A stretch of 64,000 bases of DNA from positions 1,054,001 through 1,118,000 of the forward strand of contig BCKT01000005.1 of the NCBI GenBank assembly GCA_003116875.1. The letters are read 5' to 3'. The DNA comes from Takashimella koratensis. Lineage: Eukaryota > Basidiomycota > Tremellomycetes > Trichosporonales > Tetragoniomycetaceae. The position numbers and the translations under genes are program-made. The stretch's first letter is position 1; each line of letters opens with the position of its first letter. This document shows positions 13,757 through 25,362 of this stretch, piece after piece. A model generated the notes under the pieces. That model made no database searches, had not been told where the DNA came from, and saw only the letters and a program-made list of their open reading frames with translations.

Positions 13757-14346
13757 GACTCGTTATTGCATGGTCGTCGTTGTCGCCATTACTATCGCCT
13801 TCGATGGTGGTGGTGGTGGTGGTGGTGGTGGACGATGAAGAAGATGAAGGTTGAGGTTGACTGGACTGAAAATCAATCTCGGCCAGATCAATTTTCATAA
13901 GCATAAACAAAAAGCAAACGCGTCAGCCAGATGGTCGACGGGGTCACCTCAGACCTTTAACTCCAGCAAAGGTCTTAGTCTCAACGAGCGTCAAGTCTAT
14001 CTGAGGTCACGCATGTTTCAGAGCATCACAGATCGTAGATAGTACTAGTCTGACATGGTCACGGGCTACGGCCGGGTAGGGTAGAGTAAACATACGTATA
14101 AAGAAGGTAGGGCAGGAGGAAGAGGGTTACCAAGTCGAAGGCGGGGGAACAAGGGAGAGGAAGAGAAGAGAAGAGGAGGGGAGGAGAGAGCAGGGGAGAG
14201 GATTAGAGAGGAGGATTACAACCATCTCTGCTCATGAGTTGTCTGCAATTCCCGCCGACATCAACACGGCAGCAACCACGCATCACTACGCCCTCCTTCG
14301 ACTACGCGTCCACAAAGTCGCCGAGAGTTTCGCTTCGTGTCGTCTC
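13757..14346. other. EME1 upstream region and YKT6 3' region
   Basis: 590 bp without a convincing gene. It contains a (TGG)n microsatellite at 13805-13831 and a purine-rich tract at about 14107-14218. The tract is pyrimidine-rich on the strand that carries EME1 upstream sequence, and CT-rich stretches are common at fungal transcription starts. A minus-strand frame reading poly-Thr through the microsatellite is better explained as leader. Confidence 0.5.
13805..13831 (+). repeat. (TGG)n microsatellite upstream of EME1
   Basis: Nine TGG units, uninterrupted, just upstream of the proposed EME1 start. Confidence 0.9.
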
Positions 14347-15722
14347 TTACATAACGACGCAGCAAGAGTTTTGCTTCTTGGCGGTCTTGTAGAACATCTT
14401 GCTCTGCGCGGAGAGGGCATTGGAACGCTCGACGAGGTTGTCGAGTTTCTCGCCACGCTCGAGAACGGACTCGATGGTTTTGTGCTAGAGGAGAAACATG
14501 GCCTTAGCGGTGCCTCCTCTATGTGCGATTTCCGGTCACTTCTGCTTTCACTTATTTCCTCCTCTCCTCCCCACGCGCCTCCTGCTCCTCGCTTGACTCT
14601 GCTCTTCCTCTTCTGTGCGACCGCCGGCATCTGCACCCCTGTTCCGCGCCGTCGCTCTTCTCTGCTGCTCACTCACCAGGACAATCTTCGTCTCGTCGAG
14701 CTCCTTCTGCACCTTCATAATCGTGTCGGCCTGCTTGGGGTCCTGGTACTTTGCCAAGTAGGATGCGAGGGTACCCTCAAGTTTACCCTTTTGGGCAGGG
14801 GGCAAGCCGCCCGCGGCTGCCTGAGACGGGTTGCCACCGAACGCCGAGGCCGAAGCGGCACCGAACGAAGGAGCGGCGGAAGGGTTGGGCAGCTGCGAGA
14901 GGAGCGGAGTGTGCTCATCGAGGAGCTTGGTAAGGAGGGAGAATGCGGGGCGGTAAGGGTACTCGAGGTCGGTGATCATGACCGCTGAAGTGTGTTAGCA
15001 GGTGAGTAAAGGGTTGAACCAGAGGAGAGGGCGGGTAACATTGTGGATTTGTGCCAAGCCTTGTCCAGGCGAAGGAGATCGATCGCACAACGTCGCTCAA
15101 CCAGCCAAAGTTCACTCACCAGCCATGCCGAGACCACCGGGAGTCCTGCCGGGCACTCGGAAGACGTGTGCCTTGTAGCTGTTCTCCTCGACGGATGCGG
15201 GCTGGTTGACCGGTGTGCGCTCGGCGACGGTCTGGGCAGTGTCAGCGGCGCTCTGGCTCAGGTAAACACGACATGGCACAAGGGGCTCATTTAAGACCGG
15301 TGGAATTGATGAGGACGTGAACCCAGATGCAGAGCAGCCTTCTCGTCACCCGACGAGCTGCCCGAGTCGCCGACCCAAGACATGACCATTCTTGCTAAAC
15401 AACACCGCATCGCATTCCGCATAGCTCCGCGCCTGGTCCACCGACCCATTCCCCTCTAGAACTCCTTTTCTCCCTCCTATCTCGATTCTTGTCCATCTGC
15501 ACTCCTCCCCCCAGCTGTTTTCGTCCCTTCTACCCGCCTCGGCCTCGTCCCAACCTAATCTTTGCTCACCTTTGTGAAGAACTGCATAAACTCGCCGACA
15601 CTGCCGCGCTGATAAAAGGTGAAGCTGGCGAGATCCTGTGCGGTTCCGAGGACGCTAGCGACGTCTGGCTGACCCGGGGTGCCGGATGTGACTGACAAGA
15701 GGGAGAGGGAGTAGACTTTCAT
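14347..15722 (-). CDS. YKT6: R-SNARE Ykt6 (longin SNARE, prenylated)
   Basis: Ykt6 is a reversible, lipid-anchored R-SNARE used in ER-Golgi, endosomal, vacuolar and autophagosome fusion. The start is ATG at 15720-15722. The longin domain reads [50 protein letters not shown] and [20 protein letters not shown] over several exons. The SNARE motif reads [38 protein letters not shown] and [18 protein letters not shown], with Arg at the zero layer. The protein ends NSCCVVM-stop, a double-cysteine CAAX-type end for palmitoylation and farnesylation. An Ala/Gly/Pro-rich insert of about 30 residues ([17 protein letters not shown]) separates the longin and SNARE parts and appears longer than in Saccharomyces. 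Four or five introns. Confidence 0.96.
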
Positions 15723-16256
15723 TGTGGCTGTGACTGTGGGTGAGAGTGGGTATAGGTGCGGATGAGGAAGTGAGGAAGAGTAGAAGGGTGGAGTGGAGAT
15801 GAGATGGACCAGTGTCGAGCGACGGGAGGAGAGGCTGATGCGGTGGAGACCAAGTAGCAGCATTATTGCCCGATCGGGTAATTACCAGATACAACCGTGG
15901 AATGACGTTGGTCTCGGCCTCCTCATTAGCCCCAGCCGAGGGAGGGCATTACCCCGTGCCTGGGGTTTCTAATCGGAGCCTTGGATGGTAATGACTTTTT
16001 CCTAATGGCGCTATCTTTAGCGCACCGGGACGGGCGGTTCACGTTGTCGACGTCGACCACTGCATCCTACATCCATCTCATCTTCATCTTCACCTCCATC
16101 TCCTTCATCTCACATCCACCCTCCCCTCTTACCCATCTCATCTCACTCTCACTCTCCTTTCATCTCGACTCATATCGACTCGGAATCCTTGACACACCCA
16201 CTACCCTCACCCGTTTTCCTGTCCTAGTCCCTTCCCTTGGCCCCGCTCCAGCCAAC
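15723..16256. promoter_or_regulatory. Divergent promoter, YKT6 (-) / SYP1 (+)
   Basis: 534 bp between opposed start codons. The half next to SYP1 (about 16060-16230) is strongly CT-rich with repeated CATCTCATC/CTTCATC strings, typical of a fungal leader. No coding signal was seen. Confidence 0.5.
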
Positions 16257-19200
16257 ATGGCAACTTCTGACACTCTTCCCGACGACACATGGGTCAACTG
16301 CTTCCTCTCGACCCCACCTCGCTCCCTCCTCAACTCGCTCCAACGCCGCCTCGCTACATCCAACTACCATGTCCAGGCGCTTGCCGAGGTGTTCAAGGAG
16401 CGTGCTGCAATCGAGGCAGAGTATGCAGCTAGGTTGAGCAAGCTCGTTAAGACTGCAGACAAAGGGGAGCTCGTCAAGGGTGGACCTACAGGAGACCCGT
16501 GGGATAAGGGCAGCGGAGAGGCAAAAGTCTGGGATGCGGTGCTAGGTGACATCCAAGAGGTGAGTGCAGGGGTCGAGGACTGAACGGAGGCTAGTGATGG
16601 ACGAGGCTGGACACGAAGTCCGTGGTTGAGGGATTTCTCCGCGGCCGTGGCCTTGGGCGGATTTGATCTCCACTTGGAGATGCAGCTGGCTATACTTCTC
16701 AAAGCGATCAAGGAGGCAGTACTGGTTGGATAAACCATGGTTCATCGCAGCGGGATACGGAGCGAGCCGTGTCGTCCCCAACCAAGTTTCATCGCTCCAG
16801 GGAGGGACGGCGCTTGATGAACAAACCACGCTCGTCACATGCTGCGTTCTCCTCGCATCTGCTGACCACAATCAATCAGACGTCCTCTACACACTCGACC
16901 CTCGCCACTATCCTCAAGACAGACTTTGAACAGCCCATCCGTGACCTTCCGAACAAAATCGTTGCCTGGCGCCGAATCGGTGAACAAGACGCATCCCTTG
17001 ACCGTACGCTCAAGGAGTACGAGAAGACCTCTGCCAAGCTAGACAAGGCGAACACCAAATCTGGGCGCGGCGGAAAGGCGGATGCGCTTGCCTCGGACTT
17101 GAACCAGGTGACCTCGAGCCTTGCCTCGCTCAGCCCGATGGTGTACACGACCTACCAGCGCCTTGACGAAGAGCGGCTCCGTGGGCTCAAGGAGGCCGTC
17201 GTTAGGTGGGGCACGGTGCGGGCGGATATTGCGGCCAAGGAAGGGGAGCGGGCGGATAGGTCCGTGGCGGCGTTGATTGGGTGGGAGTCGGCGGATGAGG
17301 TTATCGTGGTTGGGCAGAAGATTGGCGGGGCTGGAGGGCGAAGCGGCTCTACCGCTCCGTCGCTTGGCTCTACTACGCGTGAGTGGTAAAATGAGACTTC
17401 AGCTTGCCGTGGCCTATTTGCTGACGTACTTATGCTTCCTCACCCCTACAGCAAGCCGGCGCATGTCCATGGCCACGAATGCAGGCACCGACTTCTCTCC
17501 CGCTCCTCCGCCCCCTGCGCCCATGTCGCGCCCTGTCCCCAGGCAAAACGGATCCAGCTCCAACCTCTCCAGCCGCGACCGTGACGGTGGCAGTGGTGGT
17601 GGCGGCGGCGGGTTCGCAAGCGGGCTCAAGTCGATGCTCGGCCGCAAGTCGACGGTTATTAACCGCCAGCGGTCTGGGTCAGAGGCGACCTCAACACGAA
17701 GTGTCAGGCGTCCGGATGCGTTTGACCAGATCAACGAGGACGTACCGGAGGCTGCATCTGCGCCTGCTCGTGGGGGACCGGTGAGTATAGACTTTTAGTC
17801 TCCGAGATAAACCACTTCCTTCCTCTCGTATTCCACCTAAAGTGCTGCCCTGTCCACCCCATACTTTGCTGACGGACCTCCAGTCCCCTCTGATCGATGA
17901 CGAGGGATTCTCCGTCGCACCCGCTGACCGTCACCGCGCGCCATGGGACGACCCCAGCGAGGAGCTTACCACACCCACTCTCGCTCCGACCATTGCAGGC
18001 GGTGCTGCTACTGCACCAGCCACGACCACATCCTTCCCCACTAGGTTCACCTCTTCGCCTGATCCATCCTCGGACAACGTCTCCTCGAGCGGTGGGCAGC
18101 CAGCTTCTCGCCTCAACCTTGCGCTCACGACCGCTCCGATCCGCGAGAGCGACGCCGAGCGCGAGGCTGCGGTCGCGAAGATGCAACAGAGCCTCGCTCT
18201 TCCGCCAGCTCAGCCTAACCGCCGCTCAACGATCGCTCGGGGACGCAGGGACGTGAGAAACACCATGTTCGGTACCGTTAACGAGGACGGGACGACGACT
18301 CTCGGTGGCGTGAACATTGGGTCCGGTGCGCCCCCGCTCCCAGAACAAGATGAGGTGATCGCGTCGCCTGTCTCGACCGACTTTGGTGGATCGCCAACGA
18401 CCGCTACCGCGCTGAATGGCATCACCAGCGGTACCCCGAAACCAGTGGTCACGCGCCAGACGTCGCAGTCGAGTATCGGGTCTCGTAACCCCTTCGACAG
18501 CCCGGGTCTCGGCGGTGCGCCAACGCTAACCCCGATCGGCTCGGCCCTTGGTGTACCCACGCTCACTGGCGAGGGGCTACGAGCATCAATCAACGAAACC
18601 GTGAACGTGCTTTTCAAAGCCGGTGGCGCAGTCTCTCGTGCACAGATCAACGGTGAGATCCGACTCGCTCTGGCCGGCTCTCCTCCCGCGGCGTCTGCCG
18701 GGCCGATTCACATCCGCCTCACCGAATTCGAGGTGCTGGAAAAGGTCGCGCCCAACCCTGCCTTCCTCACGCAGGTACCAGACCGACCTGGAGAGTTCTT
18801 CCTCGACCCCGAGCGCTTGTCGGCGGCATCGGGTGGTGCGGGATCGGGCTCCGTTTTGTTTAGGTACCAGGTGCACATCCCGCCGGGTGCCGAGGTGCAC
18901 GCCGCTCCGTTGTCGCTCAACCCTGCCTTCCAGAACCGATCGGGAGAGACACGGATGATCCTTGCGTACAAGGTCGACGGATCGCGGGGACACGTGATGA
19001 GCGACCTCGTCCTTGCTGCACACTTCACGGGACCTGAGCCGTCCGTCGCGAGCGTCCAAGCGAAACCGGCAGGCGGGGTGTGGTCACCCAGCGCAAGGCG
19101 GATGACGTGGAAACTCGGAGGCGCGAACGAGACCGAGGGCAAGGTTGTTGCCAAATTTATCACGGCGGCGGCCGATGCTGGAGCAGATGGAGAGGTGGCG

Positions 19201-19380
19201 GTGTTGACACCGACGAACGTGAGCGCGACGTTTACCCTCTCCGACGTGATGAGTGGGCTCGGAATCGAGGTGGTTGCGCCTGAGCAAGGAGGAGCAGGCG
19301 CGGCGGGATGGTCGTTTGCGGAGATCAAGAGGGGAGCGGTGGCGGGCAAGTACTCGGCCGAGGCGTCGCTTGCTAGCTAA
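16257..19380 (+). CDS. SYP1: Endocytic adaptor Syp1/FCHO (F-BAR + mu-homology domain)
   Basis: It is an early-arriving muniscin of clathrin-mediated endocytosis that binds membrane through an F-BAR domain and cargo/Ede1 through a C-terminal mu-homology domain. The start is ATG 16257. The F-BAR domain covers the first roughly 300 residues: NCFLSTPPRSLLNSLQRRLA, VFKERAAIEAEYAARLSKL, QPIRDLPNKIVAWRRIGEQD, KEYEKTSAKLDKANTKS, SPMVYTTYQRLDEERL. A disordered Pro/Gly/Ser-rich linker follows, including a poly-Gly run and NPFDS (an NPF motif). The C-terminal mu-homology domain starts at INETVNVLFKAGGAVSRAQI and includes IHIRLTEFEVLEKVAPNP, LAYKVDGS and RMTWKLG. It ends SAEASLAS. Four or five introns in the first half; the last exon alone spans about 1.5 kb. 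Confidence 0.92.
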
Positions 19381-20000
19381 GAGGCAGAAGAGAAAGCGGA
19401 AGACTTGAGATGGGGTTAAGAAGCTAGAGTGGAGGACTTTAAAGACTCTTCTTGTTAGTCTCGAGATATATAATCAGGTAGTGGACTCGGCAGGAAAAAT
19501 AGGAGTTAAAAGGCAAAGTAGGATAGCCCAATTGTCTCAGCGATCAAGCAAGCACACCAAAACAGCACCAGAAGAGCAGGAGCAGGAAGGAGCGGAAAGA
19601 ACAGAAGAAGAGGGTACCGTTCAACATAGTCGTATCGAAACATAGGATTTCTTCCAGAATATCGATATCAATACGCGAAGCGATGCCTCCTCGGTGGGTA
19701 CCTGTGTTACAGTTCCCTACAAGATTGAGAATGGGACGATGGACGATGAGGGACGATCCATGCTTGGTGTTTGAGGACATTCCGAAAACACGAATTACAA
19801 CCTGATTACAATCTTGGATTAGCATCAGCCACGTGGCGATTACGCGCACAGACCGGCTATGTCAACGTCCTATCGCCGTTCCACCCTGTCCTTATCCCCG
19901 TCTCCTCTCGTCCATCCTCGTCCGTCCTCCACACTATCCTCTTCCCCTCCTCATCCACATCCACGTACCGCCACCCACTCACTTCACCTCGCGACTGATT
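19381..20000. other. SYP1 3' region and promoter of the CBS-domain gene
   Basis: 620 bp. The first half is AT-richer with GAGATATATAATC near 19463. The last roughly 120 bp before 20001 are CT-rich, consistent with a leader. No coding signal was seen. Confidence 0.5.
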
Positions 20001-21017
20001 ATGGCATCCACATCCGCTGCCTCAGGAGACCGCGACGTCACGCCCGTCCCTGCTCCGCGATACCGCGGCGCCGTCGTCGAGGTGGGTCGATAGGGTCGAA
20101 GCCCTCACGTCTCAGCTTTATACGAGCGACCAGAAGCTGACGACCTGGGGGTTGTCGCGCACAGGACTTGCAACTGCCACCCGCTTTCTGCGTGCCAGAG
20201 GATGCGCCGATCTCTGCAGCGCTCGAGGAGGCTTATGAGCGCGAGTTTGACCAGCTCCCGTGAGTCGAGGTGTGGTTGGAATCGTGCTCGATCTGCCTCT
20301 CCCATGATCTCTATGGTGTCTCACAACGAAACCACGCTGACCATCGGTGTAGAGTCCTCAACGAACGGAGAAAACCGATCGGATACGTCAACGTCCCCGA
20401 GCTCAAGAAGAAGTTTGAGGGCGGTGTCGTTGGGCCCATGGACCAAATAGGTGCGTAGCGGGTTATCACTCTTCTCCTTCTTCTTCACAAGCATAAGATG
20501 ACACTGCTCCCACTCTGTTGCTCGCCTCTGCTGCTTCACCCTTGTCCTCGCTCACTCCCTCTTGATCATTTCTGACCATCATTGACTTGCTCAGCCGCAC
20601 ACATGAACCACTTCCCACTCACGTCCAAGTCTCGCCCTTATACCGTCATCACCCCGCTCACCCCTCTCGAGGAGCTCGAGGCGTTCTTTGACAGCGCTGG
20701 GACCGACTTTGCCCTTGGTGAGTTGGTCTGGTCCCGCCGGCCGAGGATGTACCAGTCATGGTGGGGCGCAGATGAATTGTGCAGCGGTCGCAGAGTCAAT
20801 TCGCTGCGCTATGGAATTCTCCCACACCGCTGCTGGGCTCCTCTACGACCAAGAGGCTATGCTGACACTCGAGCCCTTGACCAATAGTTACGGACGAGGA
20901 GCGGAAGTGGGTTTTAGCCGTCGCGACAAGGACCGACCTCGAGGTGGGTGGCGGTTGTATTATTGTCTGGGTTGGGTTATTGACAACTTGCAGACATTCG
21001 TCAAGCGTCGGGGGTAG
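20001..21017 (+). CDS. Small CBS-domain protein
   Basis: A protein of about 160 residues consisting of little more than a CBS pair (Bateman module), which in other proteins binds adenosyl nucleotides. The start is ATG 20001 (MASTSAASGDRDVTPVPAPR). The exons join in phase across introns at about 20082-20162, 20262-20351, 20450-20594, 20719-20887 and 20940-20994. The spliced protein reads DLQLPPAFCVPEDAPISAAL..., then FDQLPVLNERRKPIGYVNVP (core CBS strand-helix), PYTVITPLTPLEELEAFFD, FALVTDEERKWVLAVATRTD, and ends LETFVKRRG. There is no attached enzyme, kinase or channel domain and no signal peptide. The specific function is unknown. Confidence 0.85.
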
Positions 21018-23942
21018 AGGGACGTTCAGCAAAGAAATGAAGGCCGCATTACATGGGTATTCCAGCAAACGTGAGGTCGGTGTTAGATAGGCAGGTACAA
21101 AAGGTGGGGCCGGGACCGATTGCGGGGCAGACGAGGAGACGAACAGGCAGTCATTGCGATATGCGGTTAACCTGATGACATGATCTGTCATACATATACT
21201 TGATTCCAGTTTGACCAGCGACCAGGGTTGGAGCTTCCATGACATGATCTGCCATATGGTGCATAATGAATCGATTACGTCGTAGCGTCATGTAGATCAT
21301 TGTGTAACGAGGGTTACGCGAGGGATCAAAATCGACGAGAACGGTGTTATCTATGGAGACTTTATCCTTCCATCTGAGAGGTGTTACGACACGCACCCTG
21401 TGTTGGAGCGGTTGTCCTGGATAACGTGGAATCATGACGAGAGGACGATCATGGTGTGTTTCCCACGTTTATGAATCCGTACCGTGCGGAGTGATCCACT
21501 TGATGCTAGAACACCATCTCGCTCCACCTGTTCTTGTGTCTCCTGGCAACTTCATCTACCACGTCCGTGGCCCCAGGCCCGGCCAATACGCGTAGCCCAA
21601 TATTGGGATGAACCGGCCCAACCGAGGGAGGGCCTTGGATGTGTTGTGTGTTAGTGGTGAGAATAAGATGTGCGACTGCCCTGCATCGAGCTAGCGCTGG
21701 ATCTGGTCTTGGTCTTGGACCCGGTCGGTCGCTGTAGCCGGGTTCCGAGGGGCCAGAACATGAAGTGTTTGGTCATTGGGTCTGAGAGTCACGCTGGTGC
21801 CACCTTGGCGGGACCGGGAGGATACTGGAGCTGGGGCCTTGTACAGTAGCCTTGTTTGCCGATGGTCGCCACTTGTCTGTGCACAGGTGGACATGCGACT
21901 GTCTGCCTGCCCAGAGTTCGGCCCACGGTGCCCAGTGAATCCGTGCGACGGGGTCAGGGAGGCAAGGGCCAGGCCAGCCTCTCGTTTAGTGGCCATAGGA
22001 AAAAGGATATTTTCAGGGTCCGGCTGTCTGCTTAAAAGTCCCTGTCTCCCCTTTTTACGCGAAGGGCAGATTCGATTCTCCAGTCCCACACACACTGAAA
22101 AACCACAGCGGAGGAAACCACCGTTCCCCCGAACATCTCAGGACTACCGTCGGACCGCGGTCTCCCCGGCCGACCGGTTGCGGTTGCAGTCGTGGTTGCG
22201 GCTAGGACGATTCGTATTCCCCAGGGCTCAGTAGGCTGTTGCATACAGGGTGACAAGGGATGGTCGTGTGAGACTAGGAAAAAGATCCTGTTCAGCAGGC
22301 TACGGCGAGTTTCCAACAGGGTGACGGGGTAAAAAAAAGGCCTGTGGCACGGGCAAGCAAGGGAGGATTGAGTGCGGCGGTGCTGGTGTTGGTACTGGAC
22401 TGTTTGAGTTGCTGCGACAAATAGCGGCCTTGTGAATGGCCGTAGCGAGGGTGTAGCATGGACCCATGTGCAGCAGTGATGGGTATGGGTAGCCACTGCC
22501 GTGCCCTTGCCGCCGTGCCCAAAGGATGGGGATGGACGGGGATTGAAGGGCGGCGTTGCGGACCCGAGATGGCAGTCCCAAACACAGATGAAAGGATGGC
22601 CGCTAGCTGATGGTTCCTACGGGATACCTCCTTTTTGAGACAGGTTGAATCTAATTTCAAACTCCCCTCGACCGCCGATCATGTCGCAGACCGCTGATGC
22701 TGATGACTACGGCGGCCGGGGGGGGGGGGGGGGGGCGTGTGTGCTGTGTGCTGTGGATGCCACATCACTGCCCCAAATATGCCATGACCCCATCTACTCC
22801 GGTCGTCGGGACGCCGTCTGCTCAGAATTGGGAATGCATCGTGGGCCGACTGCGCCTGTTTTCCGTTTCAGTCGTGGCTTCTGTTTCTGGAATATTGAAC
22901 AGGACGGGATTCATCGGTCGATTCGCAGTGCTGCGTCGCTTCGGGTTGTAGATTCAGGAAGCGAGGGGACGTGGCCCGACCCCCGACCCGACCTGTTGGA
23001 AGAAGAAAGGCGGGACCAAACGGGGCGGAGGTGGGAGGGGGAGGCCAAAGGAAGGGTCCGCGATGGAAGATGGATGAGTCAGGGTGAGAGGGTTTGCACA
23101 CACATGATGGTACCTGATGATGAGGCCGGACCCTGAACATGAACGCCGGTGGTGGATTAGTGTGGGCAAAAGGTCAAGGCGCAGGCTCCGAGGGTGTTAG
23201 AGGGGTGATGAGGAGGTTGAGAAAAGGGGCTTGGGATGGGCTTGGACTTGGACTTGGACTTGGTTGGCGTGGTCTTTGCTTGTGTAATTAGACGATGGGT
23301 TCAGTTGCAAGTTGAGCACAGAGTTCTCAGACTTGCAATCCTCAACCGTCACGGCCACGGCCCACATTGATCGCTCATCTACTCAACCCCACCCCTCGCT
23401 TGCGGTCGTCCTTTCCCGCCCCTCTGTATCCTTCCTTTGGATTAATCTCTTAGACACGGAACGGTAAAAGAAGAAATTGAAAAAGCAGCCTTGTACCAGG
23501 TGACTTTCCTGAATCTAATCCACTCTGGGCCCTGATCATGATCCCTTGTGTCCCACCCTGTGTATCCCCTGTGACCGGACCCTGAAGCCCCCTTAACCCC
23601 CTGCCTCGATCCATCCGTCCGGAGTGGATTGTGATCCCTACAGTATGCTCAGACGACCAACAGCATCCTCTTAATAACATCCCCTCCCACCCACTCCCAC
23701 CCCTCCTCCTCTACTCCACAGTCACATACTCCTACCCACCAATTCCTTGTCCGCTTCGCAGAGCTCGGCAACAGCTACCTCCCTCTTGATCCTCTTCACG
23801 ACCCCCGCGACGCAACCGCCCAGCTTCTCTACAATATCGAATAGGCTTTTAAGCTCTGAATTCACCCACATTAAAACCCCAGACCCGACTGTTTAAAAAA
23901 ACAACCCAAACCGTCCCTCGCCTATTCCCAGAATCCAAGACC
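21018..23942. other. 2.9 kb gene-poor region upstream of the FYVE gene
   Basis: The longest coding-free stretch between genes in this window. ORFs on both strands are short, unspliceable by consensus, or clearly low complexity. The region includes an 18-G run, several CT-rich blocks (23340-23420, 23680-23780) and TG/CA-rich segments. The last 250 bp are strongly pyrimidine-rich and probably the FYVE-gene leader. It could hold a long promoter, a non-coding RNA or decayed sequence. A 94-codon minus-strand ORF at 21151-21435 is the only one not obviously low complexity. Confidence 0.5.
22718..22735 (+). repeat. Uninterrupted run of 18 G
   Basis: A homopolymer of 18 consecutive G residues preceded by GGCGGCC and followed by CGTGTGTGCTGTGTGCTGTG. 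Such runs are prone to length error in assemblies and may form G-quadruplexes. Confidence 0.95.
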
Positions 23943-25362
23943 ATGTCGCATCTCTCCTCCTCATCCGGCTCGGGCCAGCAGCAATCAGTCTCGCCTGCCC
24001 ACTCGACCTCGTCGTTGCTCCAACTGCATCGCCCAGCGACGCTCAGCGACCAGTCGTCCGACACACATAAACAACAGCAGCTCCAAGTCTCCGTGTCAGA
24101 GTCAGACGACCTCGACCAACCGGCAATGGCATCAAGCTCCACCTGCGCATGTAAGCTCAACCCCCTCCTACTTCATAAACAAATACATCCTCCGACGCCG
24201 CTTCGTCACTCCCTCCTCGGTTCCCAAACCTTACATCAGCCCAAACCCATGCTCTGCAAACGCTAACATCATGCTTGCTTCCCACGTAGCTTCCCCTACT
24301 TCTTCCCTCTTTGCCTCTGCCATCGTTCACGACACTCCTCACAAATCCCTCTCCTCGTCCTCACTGCTCAACATGTCCATTATCTCCCTCAGCCAACGCG
24401 CGTCCATGGCTGTCACCGCACCGCTCTCCCGCATCGTCTCCTATAGCAGCACCGAGGCCTGCGAGTCTACTACCTCTTCTTCCTCGTCAACCTCTGCCGC
24501 CGCTGAGAGCAGCGCCATGGGTGAGCTTCATGCCGCCCCTCTCGCCAAGCCCCGGTCGCAGTGGCAACCCGACGAGGAGTCGGCGCTCTGCAACCACCCG
24601 CTCTGCACCGCCCTCTTCGGCAGCTCCACCTTCTCCCTTGGTCCTCGGAGACACCACTGCCGGATGTGCGGTCTCATCTTCTGCAACGACCACTCGAGCC
24701 GTCGCGTTCGCCTCTCGATTCTTGACTCCAACCTCGGTCGCGTCCAACTGGCTCGCGTCTGCGACTCGTGTTTTGCCACCAGCAACGAGACCTCGTCTCA
24801 CTCATCTGACACCGCCCCATTGCGACGCGGTAGCGCTACCAACTCGCTCGAGTCGAACACCACCGCCACGACCGAAGACGAGTACCTCGTCACTCCCGGA
24901 TCCGAGTCTGCCAACCCCTTGGCGCGACACGTTCGACTCGACGACGTGACCGAGATCAACGAGCCCGAGCTTGCTCCCATCCAGGACTGGATGGGCAAGT
25001 CAGGTGTCCTCTCCCTCTACCCGCTCGCTGTCCACCCTTCGCATGCCCGCTCTGCCGCGCCCCAGACCCCCTCGGTTGGCCCCCTCTTCGCCCCCACCAT
25101 CTCTGAGCGCCGTTCCGTCCGCGTTAAGGAGCTCGAGCGCCTAACCTTGCAGCAACGTCGTATGGGCAAGGGGCAACCTGCCTTTTCGATCCCGGGCGCC
25201 AAGCGACGCGAGGGCTGGAGCTCGGACGATGACGCCGAGGACGGCGAGACCCCCAGCTCGTTTGTCGTTGGCGGTTCCGCCATGTTCCGACCTCGGATCA
25301 AGCACATCAAACCGGTCGGGCTGACCACGCCTACCCGCGAACTCGACTGGTCGACATTTTAG
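23943..25362 (+). CDS. FYVE zinc-finger protein
   Basis: Predicted PtdIns3P-binding endosomal/vacuolar protein of about 426 residues. The start is ATG 23943 (MSHLSSSSGSGQQQS). Exon 1 (23943-24150) joins exon 2 (from 24290) across a 139-nt intron with a GTAAGC donor and ACGTAG acceptor. The FYVE domain lies near the middle: WQPD (the WxxD motif), CNHPLC, RRHHCRMCG (the RR/KHHCR motif), FCNDHSSRRVRL and LARVCDSCF (RVC motif), so all three signature elements are present. The N-terminus is Ser/Gln-rich and the C-terminus lacks a recognised domain (WSSDDDAEDGETPSSF, ending ELDWSTF). Similar small FYVE proteins are common in basidiomycetes; the partner and pathway are not evident. Confidence 0.9.

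Noticed and set aside
13647..13904. Minus-strand ORF with a poly-Thr tract as the EME1 N-terminus (MKIDLAEIDFQSSQ...)
   Set aside because: Its only good donor is in the wrong phase for exon 2. A start at 13756 with a 10-nt exon joins in phase and gives a typical Eme1 opening.
21151..21435. 94-codon minus-strand ORF (MIPRYPGQPLQHRV...)
   Set aside because: Not low complexity, but no recognised motif, no spliced extension, and base composition unlike the neighbouring exons. Left as unannotated.
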